Of a stretch of DNA of 64,000 bases, positions 1 through 8,362 are shown piece by piece (within the stretch, counting starts at the first letter, position 1; the number at the start of each line of letters is the position of its first letter). Position numbers and translations under genes: made by a program. Below the pieces are notes generated by a model. That model saw only the letters and a program-made list of their open reading frames with translations. It had not been told where the DNA came from and searched no databases. Origin of the DNA: Frankiales bacterium (GTDB lineage: Bacteria; Actinomycetota; Actinomycetes; Mycobacteriales; Jatrophihabitantaceae); contig JAOPUZ010000042.1 of NCBI GenBank assembly GCA_025966315.1, positions 124,001 to 188,000 of the forward strand, in the 5' to 3' direction.

Positions 1-279
1 GCCATCGTCGACGACGAGGCCTCCGAGCCCGACAATGCCGATGGTCATTCCGGACGCCCCGGTCAGGTTCCGGTCTGGACCGTCGGGCAACTGCTCGCCT
101 ACGTCACGGTGGTCCGCGTCAACGAGCGATTCCAGTACCGCATTGCCCGGAATCCGGATCGAAGCGCCAGCCACATCATGCAGCGACACCTCGCCGATGA
201 CGGCTTGTCCTACGTATCCACGGTGATCTCCGCGGCGGGCGTCCCGAGCCTGATCAGGGTGTTCGACCGGCTTACCTGA
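1..279 (+). CDS. C-terminal part of an unrecognised protein (cut by window edge)
   Basis: An open frame runs from the first base to a TGA at 277-279, giving 92 residues with no start in the window. The visible part has an acidic, Asp/Glu-rich beginning and then a more regular segment ending in LIRVFDRLT. Codon use is G/C-ending like the neighbours, which supports a real gene. I recognise no family. It is followed by about 90 bases without a gene and then the convergent M56 gene, so nothing in the context suggests a function. Confidence 0.5.
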   Translation, partial: AIVDDEASEPDNADGHSGRPGQVPVWTVGQLLAYVTVVRVNERFQYRIARNPDRSASHIMQRHLADDGLSYVSTVISAAGVPSLIRVFDRLT

Positions 280-371
280 CCGGCAGTCCACTCGAACAAG
301 AGTGATCCGAGCAAGGGTGTCGTCGACACGATCACTCGCGAGGCTTATGCAACTGGGGGTGCCGTTCCTGG

Positions 372-1292
372 TCAGCTGAAATAGGCGTGTTCGGCCAGCT
401 CGATCAGCCCGTGGGTTCGGATGGCCACGACGGCAGCGGCAAGCCAGCACAGCGGGACGACCAGGGCCAACAGAGCCGCCAGTTGGCGGCGTTGAGTCGG
501 CGGCGCGGACAGCAAGGCGCGGACGCGCAGTACGACGTCGCCGTCGGAGATCCCCAGAGCGGCGCGGGTCATCGGCTGCCCGGTCGAGCACGCCAATGCC
601 GCCCGGGCCAGACCGCGGGCGGCGAGCGCGCGATCACCGACATCGCGCGCGGCAACTTCGTCCGCCCATCTTTCAACGGATACCCGGACGGCGCTGACGG
701 AGGCACGAACCAGCGGATTCGCCGCCGCGGCGACCTCGCACAGCTGCACGAACAGATAGTGGTGGTGGCGTACGTGCGCGGCCTCATGGGCCAGCAACAC
801 TCGGCGTTCGCCGGCAGACAACGCCCGCAACATCGAGGTGGACACGACGATTCGTCCGTGCAGCCCTCCGACGGAGTAGGCCGTCGGCGAAGCGTTCTCG
901 ATGACGACCAGATTGGACTGCGGAACCTCGAGGCCGCGCAGGGCGTAGCGCGCCGCCGCAATTGCGCTGATCGATCGCAGGCTGCGAATCAAAGCCATGC
1001 TCAGTAGCAAGCTCACCACCAGCGTCGCCAGCACGCCGAGCCAGACCGGTGGCGCCCCGCCGTGTTCGATGATCGGAGCCGACCAGTGCCCGAGCTGAGC
1101 TGCCTCGGGCAGCCGGGCCAGCGAGATGACGGCCGCGGCGGACAGGATGAGGCCGCAGGTGACTGAGACAGTCAGGCTCAGCACGGTGAGCAGCCAGCTG
1201 GCCCAGGCGGGCGGCAGCGCGCGCGAAATGAACGCACTCGTGAAATGTAGCGCCAGCGCAAACACGAAGGGAACGATCGCGAACAGGATCAC
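372..1292 (-). CDS. M56 family membrane metallopeptidase (BlaR1/HtpX-like)
   Basis: This is a 306-aa polytopic membrane protein with hydrophobic segments at the N-terminus, around residues 35-60 and 85-110, and near the C-terminus. The zinc protease motif HEAAH (LLAHEAAHVRHHH) sits near the middle on the cytoplasmic face. M56 proteins paired with BlaI repressors cleave or inactivate the repressor in response to cell-wall stress; that role is known for BlaR1/MecR1 and is inferred here. It lacks the large C-terminal penicillin-sensor domain of BlaR1, as is usual for the short actinobacterial members, so the signal is unknown. The start is GTG at 1292, overlapping the TGA of blaI in GTGA, so the two are translationally coupled. 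Confidence 0.85.
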   Translation of the reverse strand: MILFAIVPFVFALALHFTSAFISRALPPAWASWLLTVLSLTVSVTCGLILSAAAVISLARLPEAAQLGHWSAPIIEHGGAPPVWLGVLATLVVSLLLSMALIRSLRSISAIAAARYALRGLEVPQSNLVVIENASPTAYSVGGLHGRIVVSTSMLRALSAGERRVLLAHEAAHVRHHHYLFVQLCEVAAAANPLVRASVSAVRVSVERWADEVAARDVGDRALAARGLARAALACSTGQPMTRAALGISDGDVVLRVRALLSAPPTQRRQLAALLALVVPLCWLAAAVVAIRTHGLIELAEHAYFS

Positions 1293-1672
1293 GGCTGCTC
1301 GTCGCTGCGTGCCAACAGTTCGGCCAGCAGTTGCTCGTCGTCGGGATTGAGCTCGGCGACGAATCTAGTCAGCACGCTCGCCCGGTCGGTCCCGTCGGCG
1401 AGCAGCTTGTGCATCTGGTGAGCGGTGACGTTGGCGCGCACGCCCTCGGCGTCGCCGGCGAGTGAATACCTGAACGCCCGCCCGCGCAGACAGCGATCGA
1501 GCGCGCGCTTGTCGTGCAGGCGGGACAGCGTCGTCATCACCGTCGTATAGGCGAGGTCGCGGCCGAGTTCGGCCTGTACTTCGGCGGGTGTCATCGGGCG
1601 CCCCGTCGAGACCAGGCAGGCCAGAATCTCTTGCTCGAGCGCACCGCGGGACCGATTTCCCTTTGCTGGCAT
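1289..1672 (-). CDS. BlaI/MecI/CopY family transcriptional repressor
   Basis: This 127-aa protein has the usual length of the family. It is a winged-helix DNA-binding protein: residues about 10-75 carry the MTPAEVQAELG...AYTTVMTTLSRL recognition region typical of BlaI, and the C-terminal helical part would dimerise. A strong purine-rich ribosome site (GGAAAGGGG) precedes the ATG at 1672. It is the first gene of a two-gene unit with the M56 protease downstream. The palindrome at 1689-1709, just upstream of its start, fits autoregulation. The same operator lies between this gene and the divergent uppP. Confidence 0.9.
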   Translation of the reverse strand: MPAKGNRSRGALEQEILACLVSTGRPMTPAEVQAELGRDLAYTTVMTTLSRLHDKRALDRCLRGRAFRYSLAGDAEGVRANVTAHQMHKLLADGTDRASVLTRFVAELNPDDEQLLAELLARSDEQP

Positions 1673-1688
1673 CCGGACCCCTTTCCGT

Positions 1689-1709
1689 CTACTACAATTG
1701 CCGTAGTAG
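1689..1709. promoter_or_regulatory. BlaI-type operator palindrome
   Basis: CTACTAC at 1689-1695 and GTAGTAG at 1703-1709 form a perfect 7-bp inverted repeat with a 7-base spacer, AATTGCC. BlaI/MecI family operators are known as TACTACA/TGTAGTA-type dyads, so this fits well. It lies 17 bases upstream of the BlaI start and in the leader of the divergent uppP gene. Confidence 0.75.
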
Positions 1710-1883
1710 TTGCCGCTGCTACCTGCATTCTTCCATGGCGGTCAGTTTTGCAGCCGGCTAAGCAAATGGAGGCTCGATGCTTTCGTCACAGTTACTTGCG
1801 GTGAACGTGCCCAGCCAACGCAGCCTGCTCGCCCGTACGCCCTTCGTGCCGGCGCTGAACCACCCGGACGGCGGCCCCGACCG

Positions 1884-2789
1884 ATGAGCGGCAACCTGGG
1901 CTGGCTCGAGGCCGGCGTCATTGGGGCGTTCCAAGGCGTGTCAGAGCTCTTTCCGGTTTCGAGTCTGGGCCACAGTGTGTTGATCCCGGCGCTGGTGGGC
2001 GGGTCATGGCAACGACATCTCGACGTCAGCAGCCCCGAATCGCCGTATCTGGCGTTTATCGTCGGTCTGCACGTCGCTACCGCAATTGCATTGATCATCT
2101 ATTTCTGGCGGGATTGGCTTCGCATCATTGCCGGCTTGGCCACCAGCATCTCGCGCCGTGAGGTCCGTTCGGCCGATCAGCGGCTGGCCTGGCTGCTCAT
2201 CATGGCTACGATTCCGGTCGGATTAGTGGGCCTTCTCGGCGAGCACTTCGTCCGTACCCACCTGGGTAAACCGGTGCCGACGGCAATCTTCCTGACTATC
2301 AACGGCCTGATCCTGTTCGCGGTGGAACAGTTGCGCCGCAATGACCCGCGGTTGAATTCCGAATACGTCGACGAGCGGATCAGCGGCATCGGATCAGATC
2401 ACCGACTGGCTGCGCTGCCTGTGCGCAAGGCCCTGTTGATCGGTTCCCTGCAGATTGCGGCGCTGGCGCCGGGCATTTCACGATCGGGGATCGCCATGGT
2501 CGGCGGCCTCTGGCGCGGACTGTCCCGCGAGGATGCCGCGCGCTTCTCATTTCTGCTGGCCACGCCGGTGATTCTGGCCGCCGGTGCGCTCAAACTAGGA
2601 GATCTGTTCGGCCCGCTCGGCTCTGGCATCCGTGGGCAGATCCTGTTCGGATCAGTACTTTCCGGGGTCGGCGCCTACTTGGCCGTGCGGTTTCTGACCC
2701 GCTATCTCGCCGATCGATCCCTGCGACCGTTCGGTGTCTATTGCATCGTCGCCGGCCTCGCCAGCTTGATCGTCTTCGCGGTCAGGTAA
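1884..2789 (+). CDS. uppP: Undecaprenyl-diphosphate phosphatase (bacitracin resistance type)
   Basis: This integral membrane enzyme hydrolyses undecaprenyl pyrophosphate to the monophosphate, recycling the lipid carrier of peptidoglycan synthesis and giving bacitracin tolerance. Both family signatures are present: the N-terminal (E/Q)-rich ELFPVSSLGH motif near residue 25 and the PGISRSG motif (GISRSGIAMVGGL) near residue 200. About eight hydrophobic segments fill its 301 aa. I chose ATG 1884 because the family normally begins just before the first conserved helix (GWLEAGVIGAFQGVSE); the open frame extends upstream to 1710 without family-like sequence. It is divergent from the BlaI/M56 pair with the BlaI operator between, suggesting shared control. 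Confidence 0.92.
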   Translation: MSGNLGWLEAGVIGAFQGVSELFPVSSLGHSVLIPALVGGSWQRHLDVSSPESPYLAFIVGLHVATAIALIIYFWRDWLRIIAGLATSISRREVRSADQRLAWLLIMATIPVGLVGLLGEHFVRTHLGKPVPTAIFLTINGLILFAVEQLRRNDPRLNSEYVDERISGIGSDHRLAALPVRKALLIGSLQIAALAPGISRSGIAMVGGLWRGLSREDAARFSFLLATPVILAAGALKLGDLFGPLGSGIRGQILFGSVLSGVGAYLAVRFLTRYLADRSLRPFGVYCIVAGLASLIVFAVR

Positions 2790-2848
2790 CCCATTCCGCG
2801 CCCGACGCGCTGGCACCCCCTGTCGGAGTCGGAATCTAAACTAGCGCG

Positions 2849-3235
2849 ATGACTGAGCCCCTGACCGACAGCGAAATTGCCTTGCTGAACGGCGTCCTCG
2901 ATCTTGCTCGCTATGGTCCACCAAACGAACTGCTGCTCATGATCGACGCCGGCGTGCCGGTCAACCTGACCAGCGCCAGCGGCGACACGCTGCTGATGCT
3001 CGCCGCGTACTACAAGCAGACCGAAACGGTGCGGGCGCTGCTGCAACGTGGTGCGGATACCGGCCGGATCAACGACCGCGGCCAGACCGCTCTGGGTGCC
3101 GCCGTCTTCCGCCAGGACGGCGACGCCGTGACGGCCTTACTGGCGGCCGGGGCCGATCCGGCCCAGGGCAGCAAATCGGCGTTGGACATTGCCCGGTTCT
3201 TCGACCTGCCCGACATGCTTGCGTTGCTCGAGTAG
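2849..3235 (+). CDS. Ankyrin-repeat protein
   Basis: A 128-aa soluble protein made almost entirely of ankyrin repeats. Three units are visible, with the landmarks G-D-T-L-L-M-L-A-A-Y-Y, the RGADTGRINDRGQTALGAAV unit and AGADPAQGSKSALDIAR. Ankyrin repeats bind other proteins; no enzymatic domain is present. Small actinobacterial ankyrin proteins are often found beside catalase or as solitary adaptors. Here the neighbours (uppP upstream, a membrane protein convergent) give no clear partner. The start is ATG 2849, 59 bases after uppP. Confidence 0.85.
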   Translation: MTEPLTDSEIALLNGVLDLARYGPPNELLLMIDAGVPVNLTSASGDTLLMLAAYYKQTETVRALLQRGADTGRINDRGQTALGAAVFRQDGDAVTALLAAGADPAQGSKSALDIARFFDLPDMLALLE

Positions 3236-3259
3236 CGCGCGGTATCGCAGGGAGCGGCG

Positions 3260-3982
3260 TCAGATCCCCGGACGGTCTTGCGCCGGACGCTCAGCCGGGC
3301 GGTCGTCCGGGCGGTCGTCCGGGCCGTGTGCCAGGACCTCGACCGGACGCTCGACCGGCACCGGGTCATCGTCGTAGCCGTCCCGGGTGCCGACATCGCT
3401 TCGACGTTCGCCCGTCCGCACGACACGCTGCTGTTGGTTTTGCTGATCGGCGACGGCGCGCTGATCACGCTTGCGGGCCGCACGGACATCACGGACGCCG
3501 ACAACCGAGAGCCGGCCGAGCGCGAACGAGCCCAAGAAGAGGATCAGCGCCCCGAGCCCGTAGAAAAATCCGAGTTGCTGGATGGTGCGCCCGCCGTCCG
3601 TGGTTGCGGTGGGTGACCCGACCGAACCTATCCTGAGAACCTCCGACAAGGTCTGGCCGACAACGAACCAAGCCCCGGCCAGCGCGGCAAGCCAGCCGCC
3701 GAGGCCACCGGCGATCCGGTTGGCGCTGATCAGCAGCAGCAGCCCACCCAGCGCGGCCGCGCCACCGGGCAGCACCTCCAGCCAGAAGCGGGCGGTGGTC
3801 CAGATCCAGGTGTCATCGCGTTGATAGGAATAATGGAAGTACGGCCCGACGAACGGGATCAGCGCCCCCCAGATACCCAGGACGACGAGTAGAAGGCCGC
3901 TGACCGCGCCCCGGGTCCGCGGTATCCGGATCGTCCGGGCGTGGCTGGAATCGATGTCGTACGTATTCTGTGTTCGGGCCAT
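3260..3982 (-). CDS. Four-helix membrane protein with charged C-terminal tail, unknown function
   Basis: A 240-aa protein with four hydrophobic segments at about residues 25-45, 70-95, 100-125 and 145-165, followed by a long Arg/Asp-rich cytoplasmic tail ending in DDRPDDRPAERPAQDRPGI. The tail is encoded partly by a duplicated 12-bp unit at 3297-3320. The start ATG 3982 is preceded by AAGGAG at good spacing, which decides against the longer open frame starting at 4084. It is convergent with the ankyrin gene. I do not recognise a named family; the architecture resembles actinobacterial hypothetical membrane proteins. Confidence 0.7.
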   Translation of the reverse strand: MARTQNTYDIDSSHARTIRIPRTRGAVSGLLLVVLGIWGALIPFVGPYFHYSYQRDDTWIWTTARFWLEVLPGGAAALGGLLLLISANRIAGGLGGWLAALAGAWFVVGQTLSEVLRIGSVGSPTATTDGGRTIQQLGFFYGLGALILFLGSFALGRLSVVGVRDVRAARKRDQRAVADQQNQQQRVVRTGERRSDVGTRDGYDDDPVPVERPVEVLAHGPDDRPDDRPAERPAQDRPGI

Positions 3983-4231
3983 GAGGTGCTCCTTCGACCA
4001 GCAACCTCGTCGCTGATGGTCGATGACCGCAAGCCTGCGGCCGACCGCGCCGGGTTCCCACTGGGAGCTTTTGATCAAGCTCACCGGACTGCGTACTCAG
4101 CATGTTCAGCGTGTGAGCCCGGTCCAACAGATAGTACGCCGCTGCGGGTCAGCCGCAGGGGCATTGTTGGCCCGCCCGCGCGAGTACCGTGGTAGCAGTA
4201 CAGACATACTCTGAACGACGAAGGATATTTG

Positions 4232-4387
4232 GTGATTTACCACTACAGCGACGATGACAATCTCGAATCCGCATTGCAGCTGATCGATGATCCCGCCGAG
4301 CGGGCTCGTCTAATAGAGAAGGCGTATGCCCGTTTGCACAACGCGGGGCCGCACGTTTCGCACATTTCTCAGGGCCAGCGTTCATGA
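4232..4387 (+). CDS. Small protein of unknown function (51 aa)
   Basis: A GTG start at 4232 has an AAGGAT ribosome site six bases upstream. The protein is acidic at first (IYHYSDDDNLESALQLIDDP) and then helical with a basic segment ERARLIEKAYARLHN. The TGA overlaps the ATG of the next small gene (ATGA at 4384-4387), implying co-translation. No family is recognised. The coupling and the ribosome site are the reasons for calling it real. Confidence 0.55.
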   Translation: MIYHYSDDDNLESALQLIDDPAERARLIEKAYARLHNAGPHVSHISQGQRS

Positions 4388-4566
4388 CTGAGGCGGACTA
4401 CACCGAGTGGAGTACGGACCGTCTGGAACGGCGGCTCCGCGACCTCAAGGATTCCGCCAACGTCAATCACAGCGCGGAGCGGATGAGCGAAATTGCTCGT
4501 AGCATCGGGCGGCTGACCTTCGAGCTCGATATACGTAAGACCGCTGCACAAACCTCGGACAGCTGA
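4384..4566 (+). CDS. Small charged helical protein of unknown function (60 aa)
   Basis: It begins with ATG inside the stop of the preceding 51-aa gene. Its composition is strongly amphipathic and charged (STDRLERRLRDLKDS ... SEIARSIGRLTFELDIRK), suggesting one or two long helices, possibly a coiled coil. No transmembrane segment and no known motif were seen. Together with its partner it could be a small two-component complex; nothing shows what it does. It is followed by a G+C-rich tandem repeat. Confidence 0.55.
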   Translation: MTEADYTEWSTDRLERRLRDLKDSANVNHSAERMSEIARSIGRLTFELDIRKTAAQTSDS

Positions 4567-4595
4567 CTCTCAGGGACCCGGCCCGGCTGGCCGCG

Positions 4596-4680
4596 GGCCG
4601 GCTAGTCACGGCTGGGCTGGGCTGGGCGCTGGCCGGCTAATCGCGGCCGGGCTGGGCGCTGGCCGGCTAGTCGCGGGTCG
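4596..4680. repeat. Tandem repeat duplicating the tail of the adjacent gene
   Basis: Three units each begin GGCCGGCTARTC: 4596-4630 (35 bp), 4631-4660 (30 bp) and 4661-4680 (partial). The last unit contains the stop codon and final codons (T-R-D-stop) of the minus-strand gene ending at 4667, so the repeat looks like the gene's tail copied twice outward. Confidence 0.75.
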
Positions 4681-5044
4681 GCGTGGCGTGCCAGAGGGCG
4701 AAACGCCATTCGCCGTCCACGAGCACCCAGATCGCGCTGTAGCGAACGGTCACGCCGACCGGCGACTGATCGACCATCAGATCGATCTCGGCTCGGCCGG
4801 TGACGATCGCGGTGGATTCATACATCCGCACTTGCGTCTGCGACCGTCTCGACTCCCGATAATCCGAGCCGTCCATCAAATCCAGCCACGAGGCCTTATC
4901 GTCGACCCGGGCGTTCGAGTGGGTGTAGATCAGCTCGGGTGAGGTCAACGCGTCGAGGGTGGCGACATCGGCGCTCAGCATGGCCGTCCAGCGTCGGTCC
5001 TCGAGCGAGCGAATGGTGTCGGCGGAATTCGTCGGGTTCGTCAT
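4667..5044 (-). CDS. NTF2-like / DUF4440 family protein
   Basis: A 125-aa protein with the cone-shaped NTF2-like fold signature: an N-terminal helix (TIRSLEDRRWTAML), DVATLDALTSPELIYTH in the first strand region, then strands ending VRYSAIWVLVDGEWRFALWH. Such proteins are ketosteroid-isomerase-like enzymes or ligand binders; the substrate is unknown. The start ATG 5044 gives the typical family beginning and lies 10 bases after the stop of the upstream aldolase gene, so the two are probably one operon. The longer frame to 5101 would overlap the aldolase and adds no family-like sequence. Confidence 0.8.
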   Translation of the reverse strand: MTNPTNSADTIRSLEDRRWTAMLSADVATLDALTSPELIYTHSNARVDDKASWLDLMDGSDYRESRRSQTQVRMYESTAIVTGRAEIDLMVDQSPVGVTVRYSAIWVLVDGEWRFALWHATPTRD

Positions 5045-5054
5045 GCGCGGTGCC

Positions 5055-5804
5055 TCATCCCTTCCGCGCCACCGCAAGCTCCGTACGAGCCTGCTGAGCA
5101 AGCAGGGTGTAATCCTGGGTCACCGTGACCAACCGATAGCCGCCGGCCAGGAACTTCGCGGACTGCTCGCCTGACCCGCCGTGAATTCCGGCCGTCACGC
5201 CGGCCTGATCGCAGGCCTCGCGGATCGTATTGATCGCCTCGTAGACCACGTCGGACTTCGGGTAGAGCGGGCTGCCCAACGTCAGCGCCAAGTCGGATGG
5301 GCCGACGTACACGCCGTCCAGCCCGGGCACGGCACAGATCTCGGCCACATTGTCCAGTCCCAGCTTCGTTTCGACCATGACGAAGCAGGCCACGTCCGAA
5401 GCGCCGGCGGTGTCCGCGCCGAAGGCCAGTCCGCCCCGGGTCGGACCGTAACTCCGGGTGCCGACCGGGCTGTAACGGCAAGCCGCCACCGCTACCCGCG
5501 CTTGTTCGGCCGTCTCGACCATCGGCACGATGACGCCGTATGCGCCGGCGTCCAGTACGCGCTCAACCGATGACGGGTTCCGGTCGTGCACCCGAACGAT
5601 CGGGACCGCGGGGGTACTGCCGACCGCCTGCAGCATCTGCAGTGTCTGGGCGTAGTCCATCAACCCGTGCTGGTTGTCGATGCAGACATAGTCGAAGCCC
5701 GCGTGCCCGAATGTTTCGGCGTTGAAGACGCCATCGGTCATCACGAAGGCGCCCAGTGCGGTGCCACCGTTCGCGAGGTTTGCCCGTAATTCATTGCCTG
5801 CCAT
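5055..5804 (-). CDS. HpcH/HpaI family aldolase (2-oxo-3-deoxy acid / 4-hydroxy-2-oxo acid aldolase type)
   Basis: A 249-aa class II, metal-dependent aldolase. Family landmarks are DYVCIDNQHGLMDY (about residues 38-51), the PIVRVHDRNP strand, GAYGVIVPMVETAEQA, the metal-ligand segment VMVETKLGLDNV and GPSDLALTLG. These enzymes cleave 4-hydroxy-2-oxo acids to pyruvate plus an aldehyde, as in aromatic or sugar-acid catabolism; the exact substrate cannot be told. A purine-rich AAAAGGG lies upstream of ATG 5804. It is followed closely by the NTF2-like gene. Confidence 0.88.
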   Translation of the reverse strand: MAGNELRANLANGGTALGAFVMTDGVFNAETFGHAGFDYVCIDNQHGLMDYAQTLQMLQAVGSTPAVPIVRVHDRNPSSVERVLDAGAYGVIVPMVETAEQARVAVAACRYSPVGTRSYGPTRGGLAFGADTAGASDVACFVMVETKLGLDNVAEICAVPGLDGVYVGPSDLALTLGSPLYPKSDVVYEAINTIREACDQAGVTAGIHGGSGEQSAKFLAGGYRLVTVTQDYTLLAQQARTELAVARKG

Positions 5805-5926
5805 TTCGACCCTTTTCTGTGAATTATTGCCGCTCGTGCGAAAATGTCGAAGAATCGAAAGTTACCGAGCAATCTTGCGAACCGTCAAGCACCTCCCCGG
5901 GCTAACTCGAACCGCAGCAGCATCGC

Positions 5927-7585
5927 TCAGCGTTGGTCGCTTCGCCGAAGTCGAATCCAGCGGTAGCCCCAGCCGTGCAACTCCAGACCAGCAAGGCGAG
6001 CGGTCGGTGCGGCGTAGGGGCCGTCCACCAACAGGTCGTACGGGCGCGTGTCCATCCCACTGAGTTCTCCGATGTCGACGGTCACGCTCGCGTCGGCCAG
6101 GTTGTGCAGCAGCAGGATCGAGCCGGCCGGTGCATCAAAGCGGTGCGCCAGCACCGAGCGTGGCAATGGCACATCCACCACCGAACAACGTCCCGTTCCG
6201 ATCTCGGGTGCTTCCCGCAGGGTGTGCACGAGGTTCTCGAACCACCGCAACAACGAGTTGGGGTCACGCTGCTGTGCTCGGACGTTGACCTGCTTGGCGC
6301 CGAACCGGCCGCGGGTGATGACCGGCCGGGTCAGCTCCGCTCGGTCGGCCGTGGAGAAGCCCGCGTTCGGCCCATCGTCCCATTGCATCGGTGTCCGCAA
6401 GGCCTCCCGGCCGTCCAATGCGAGGTCCTCGCCCATCCCGATCTCTTCGCCGTACCGGACGGCCGGCGTGCCGGGCATGGCGAATTGCAACGCGTAGGCC
6501 AGCTCGATATGGCGCCGATCGCCTTTCAGCATCGGCGCCAGCCGCCGTCGGATTCCGCGGCCGTATAGCCGCATCTCAGCCCGGGGCGCGAAGGCCTTGA
6601 ACGCGTCGCCACGCTGCTCCTCGGTGAGCCGGCTCAGATCCAGTTCGTCGTGGTTGCGCAAAAACGTCACCCACTGAGCCCCGGGCGGAAGCACGATCGC
6701 GGTCGTCAAGGCTTCGATCAACGGCTCGGCGTCGTTTCGCGCCAGCGCCAGCCACATCTTCGGATTGAGGACGAAATCGAACATCATCTGGGCGCGGTCG
6801 GCGGGACCGTCCGAACGGGAGCCCGCGTAGCGCCCGACCAGCGTTGGGGCGACGTTGGCTTCACACAGCAGCACCGAATCGCCCGTCTGCCATTGGGTTT
6901 CGTGTCGCCAGCTGTCCAGGATGGAGAAGTCGCTCGGGCCCGGGTCAACGCCTGGGGTGGTCTGTTCGATGACGAAAGGCGCAGCGTCGATCCGGAAGCC
7001 GGACGCGCCCAGCGCCAGCCAGAAAGCCATCACCTTCTGGATCTCCGCGCGCACCTCCGGGTTGGACCAGTTCAGATCGGGCTGGAAGTCGTAGAACCGG
7101 TGGAAGTACCAGGCACCGGCCTGTTGGTCATACGTCCAGGTCTCCGTTTGTTCACCCGGGAACACCGTGCCCTGATGGCGATCGGCTGGTTCATCCGAAC
7201 TCCAGATGTACCAGTCTCGAAAAGGAGATTCGGGATTGCTGCAGGCGTCGCGAAACCACGGATGCTGGTCGGAGGTGTGGTTCACGACCAGGTCCAGTAC
7301 TACCCGGATGCCGCGCTCGCGGGCCCGGCGGGTGAGTTCGGCAAAGTCGCCCAGGCTGCCGAAGGCCGGGTCGACGGCGTAGTAGTCGCTGATGTCGTAA
7401 CCGTTGTCACGCCACGGGCTGGGGTGGATCGGATTGAGCCAGAGGCAGCTGACGCCGAGGCGCGACAGGTAGTCCAGCCGGCTGATCAAACCGCGGAAGT
7501 CGCCGCGCCCGTCACCGTTCGAGTCCTGGAAGGTGCCGACCTCGACGCAATAGATGACTGCTTCCTGGTACCAGCGTTCTCCCAT
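5927..7585 (-). CDS. GH13 family glycosidase, trehalose-synthase-like
   Basis: A 552-aa alpha-amylase-family enzyme. The TIM barrel shows the conserved regions DLVVNHTSDQHPWF (about 98-111), GFRIDAAPF with the nucleophile Asp200, LLCEANV with the acid/base Glu242, and RNHDELDL with His312/Asp313. A small C-terminal beta domain follows. The sequence order (VEVGTFQDSNGDGRGDFRG, NPIHPSPWRDNGYDISDY) is closest to trehalose synthase (maltose-trehalose isomerase) and related glucosidases, but the EVGTF N-terminus suggests a divergent subgroup, so the reaction is not certain. I chose ATG 7585 because the family begins with W-Y-x-x-A-V-I-Y. It is divergent from msrA. Confidence 0.85.
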   Translation of the reverse strand: MGERWYQEAVIYCVEVGTFQDSNGDGRGDFRGLISRLDYLSRLGVSCLWLNPIHPSPWRDNGYDISDYYAVDPAFGSLGDFAELTRRARERGIRVVLDLVVNHTSDQHPWFRDACSNPESPFRDWYIWSSDEPADRHQGTVFPGEQTETWTYDQQAGAWYFHRFYDFQPDLNWSNPEVRAEIQKVMAFWLALGASGFRIDAAPFVIEQTTPGVDPGPSDFSILDSWRHETQWQTGDSVLLCEANVAPTLVGRYAGSRSDGPADRAQMMFDFVLNPKMWLALARNDAEPLIEALTTAIVLPPGAQWVTFLRNHDELDLSRLTEEQRGDAFKAFAPRAEMRLYGRGIRRRLAPMLKGDRRHIELAYALQFAMPGTPAVRYGEEIGMGEDLALDGREALRTPMQWDDGPNAGFSTADRAELTRPVITRGRFGAKQVNVRAQQRDPNSLLRWFENLVHTLREAPEIGTGRCSVVDVPLPRSVLAHRFDAPAGSILLLHNLADASVTVDIGELSGMDTRPYDLLVDGPYAAPTARLAGLELHGWGYRWIRLRRSDQR

Positions 7586-7742
7586 GGCTCTGCCTTCCGT
7601 CGCGAGAATCTGACCGCGGCCTGTCCTGCGTCGGCTCGACGGTAACCGGCCGAGCCTCGGGCAGCTCGTTTTGCGGCGCTGACCACACCACGGCGGTACC
7701 TTGTAGGCAAGCGATAGCCGTTGACAAGGATGAGGTGTCACG

Positions 7743-8264
7743 ATGACCGAAACCACGGAAAAGGCCATACTTGCCGGTGGGTGCTTCTGGGGAATGCAGG
7801 ACCTGATTCGCCGCCGGCCAGGGGTCATTTCTACGCGGGTCGGGTATACCGGTGGTGAAGTGCCGAACGCCACCTATCGGAATCACGGCTCGCACGCCGA
7901 ATCGATCGAGATCATTTTCGACCCGAAGCAGACTTCTTACCGGGATCTTCTCGAATTCTTCTTCCAGGTTCACGACCCGACCACGAAGAACCGTCAGGGC
8001 AATGACCTCGGTGTCAGCTACCGGTCGGCCATCTTCTATACCAATGACGAGCAGAAGCGGATCGCCGAAGACACCATTGCCGACGTCGACGCCTCTGGAT
8101 TATGGCCGGGCAAGGTTGTCACCGAGGTCCAGGCGGCTGGTCCGTTCTGGGAAGCCGAGCCGGAGCACCAGGACTATCTCGAGCGCATTCCGAACGGCTA
8201 TACCTGCCACTTCGTCCGGCCGAACTGGAAGTTGCCGCATCGCGAAGCCGCCGTCGGCCGCTGA
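7743..8264 (+). CDS. msrA: Peptide-methionine (S)-S-oxide reductase
   Basis: A 173-aa MsrA that reduces methionine-S-sulfoxide in oxidised proteins. The catalytic motif GGCFWGMQ puts the reactive cysteine at residue 14. Also visible are [14 protein letters not shown], the [11 protein letters not shown] segment and a C-terminal region [19 protein letters not shown] lies upstream of ATG 7743. It is transcribed divergently from the GH13 gene and followed by the phosphodiesterase gene after a short repeat. Confidence 0.96.
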   Translation: MTETTEKAILAGGCFWGMQDLIRRRPGVISTRVGYTGGEVPNATYRNHGSHAESIEIIFDPKQTSYRDLLEFFFQVHDPTTKNRQGNDLGVSYRSAIFYTNDEQKRIAEDTIADVDASGLWPGKVVTEVQAAGPFWEAEPEHQDYLERIPNGYTCHFVRPNWKLPHREAAVGR

Positions 8265-8290
8265 GAGCCGCTGGGATCGAGCGCCCCGCC

Positions 8291-8362
8291 GGAACGCCCG
8301 CCAATGCCGGAACGCCCGTCAACGCCGTAGCGCCCGTCAACGCCGTAGCGCCCGTCAACCCT
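8291..8362. repeat. Four 18-bp tandem units ahead of the phosphodiesterase gene
   Basis: Units at 8291-8308, 8309-8326, 8327-8344 and 8345-8362 share the core CGCCCGTCAACGCC. In the frame of the downstream gene they would read as repeated A-P-V-N-A-V, but no good start codon lies upstream of them, so they are probably leader. Confidence 0.8.

Noticed and set aside
6650-7645. A 331-codon open frame on the plus strand opposite the GH13 gene
   Set aside because: Its codon use and composition (Gly/Arg/Val-rich without domains) are those of an antisense shadow, and the minus-strand gene has all GH13 motifs.
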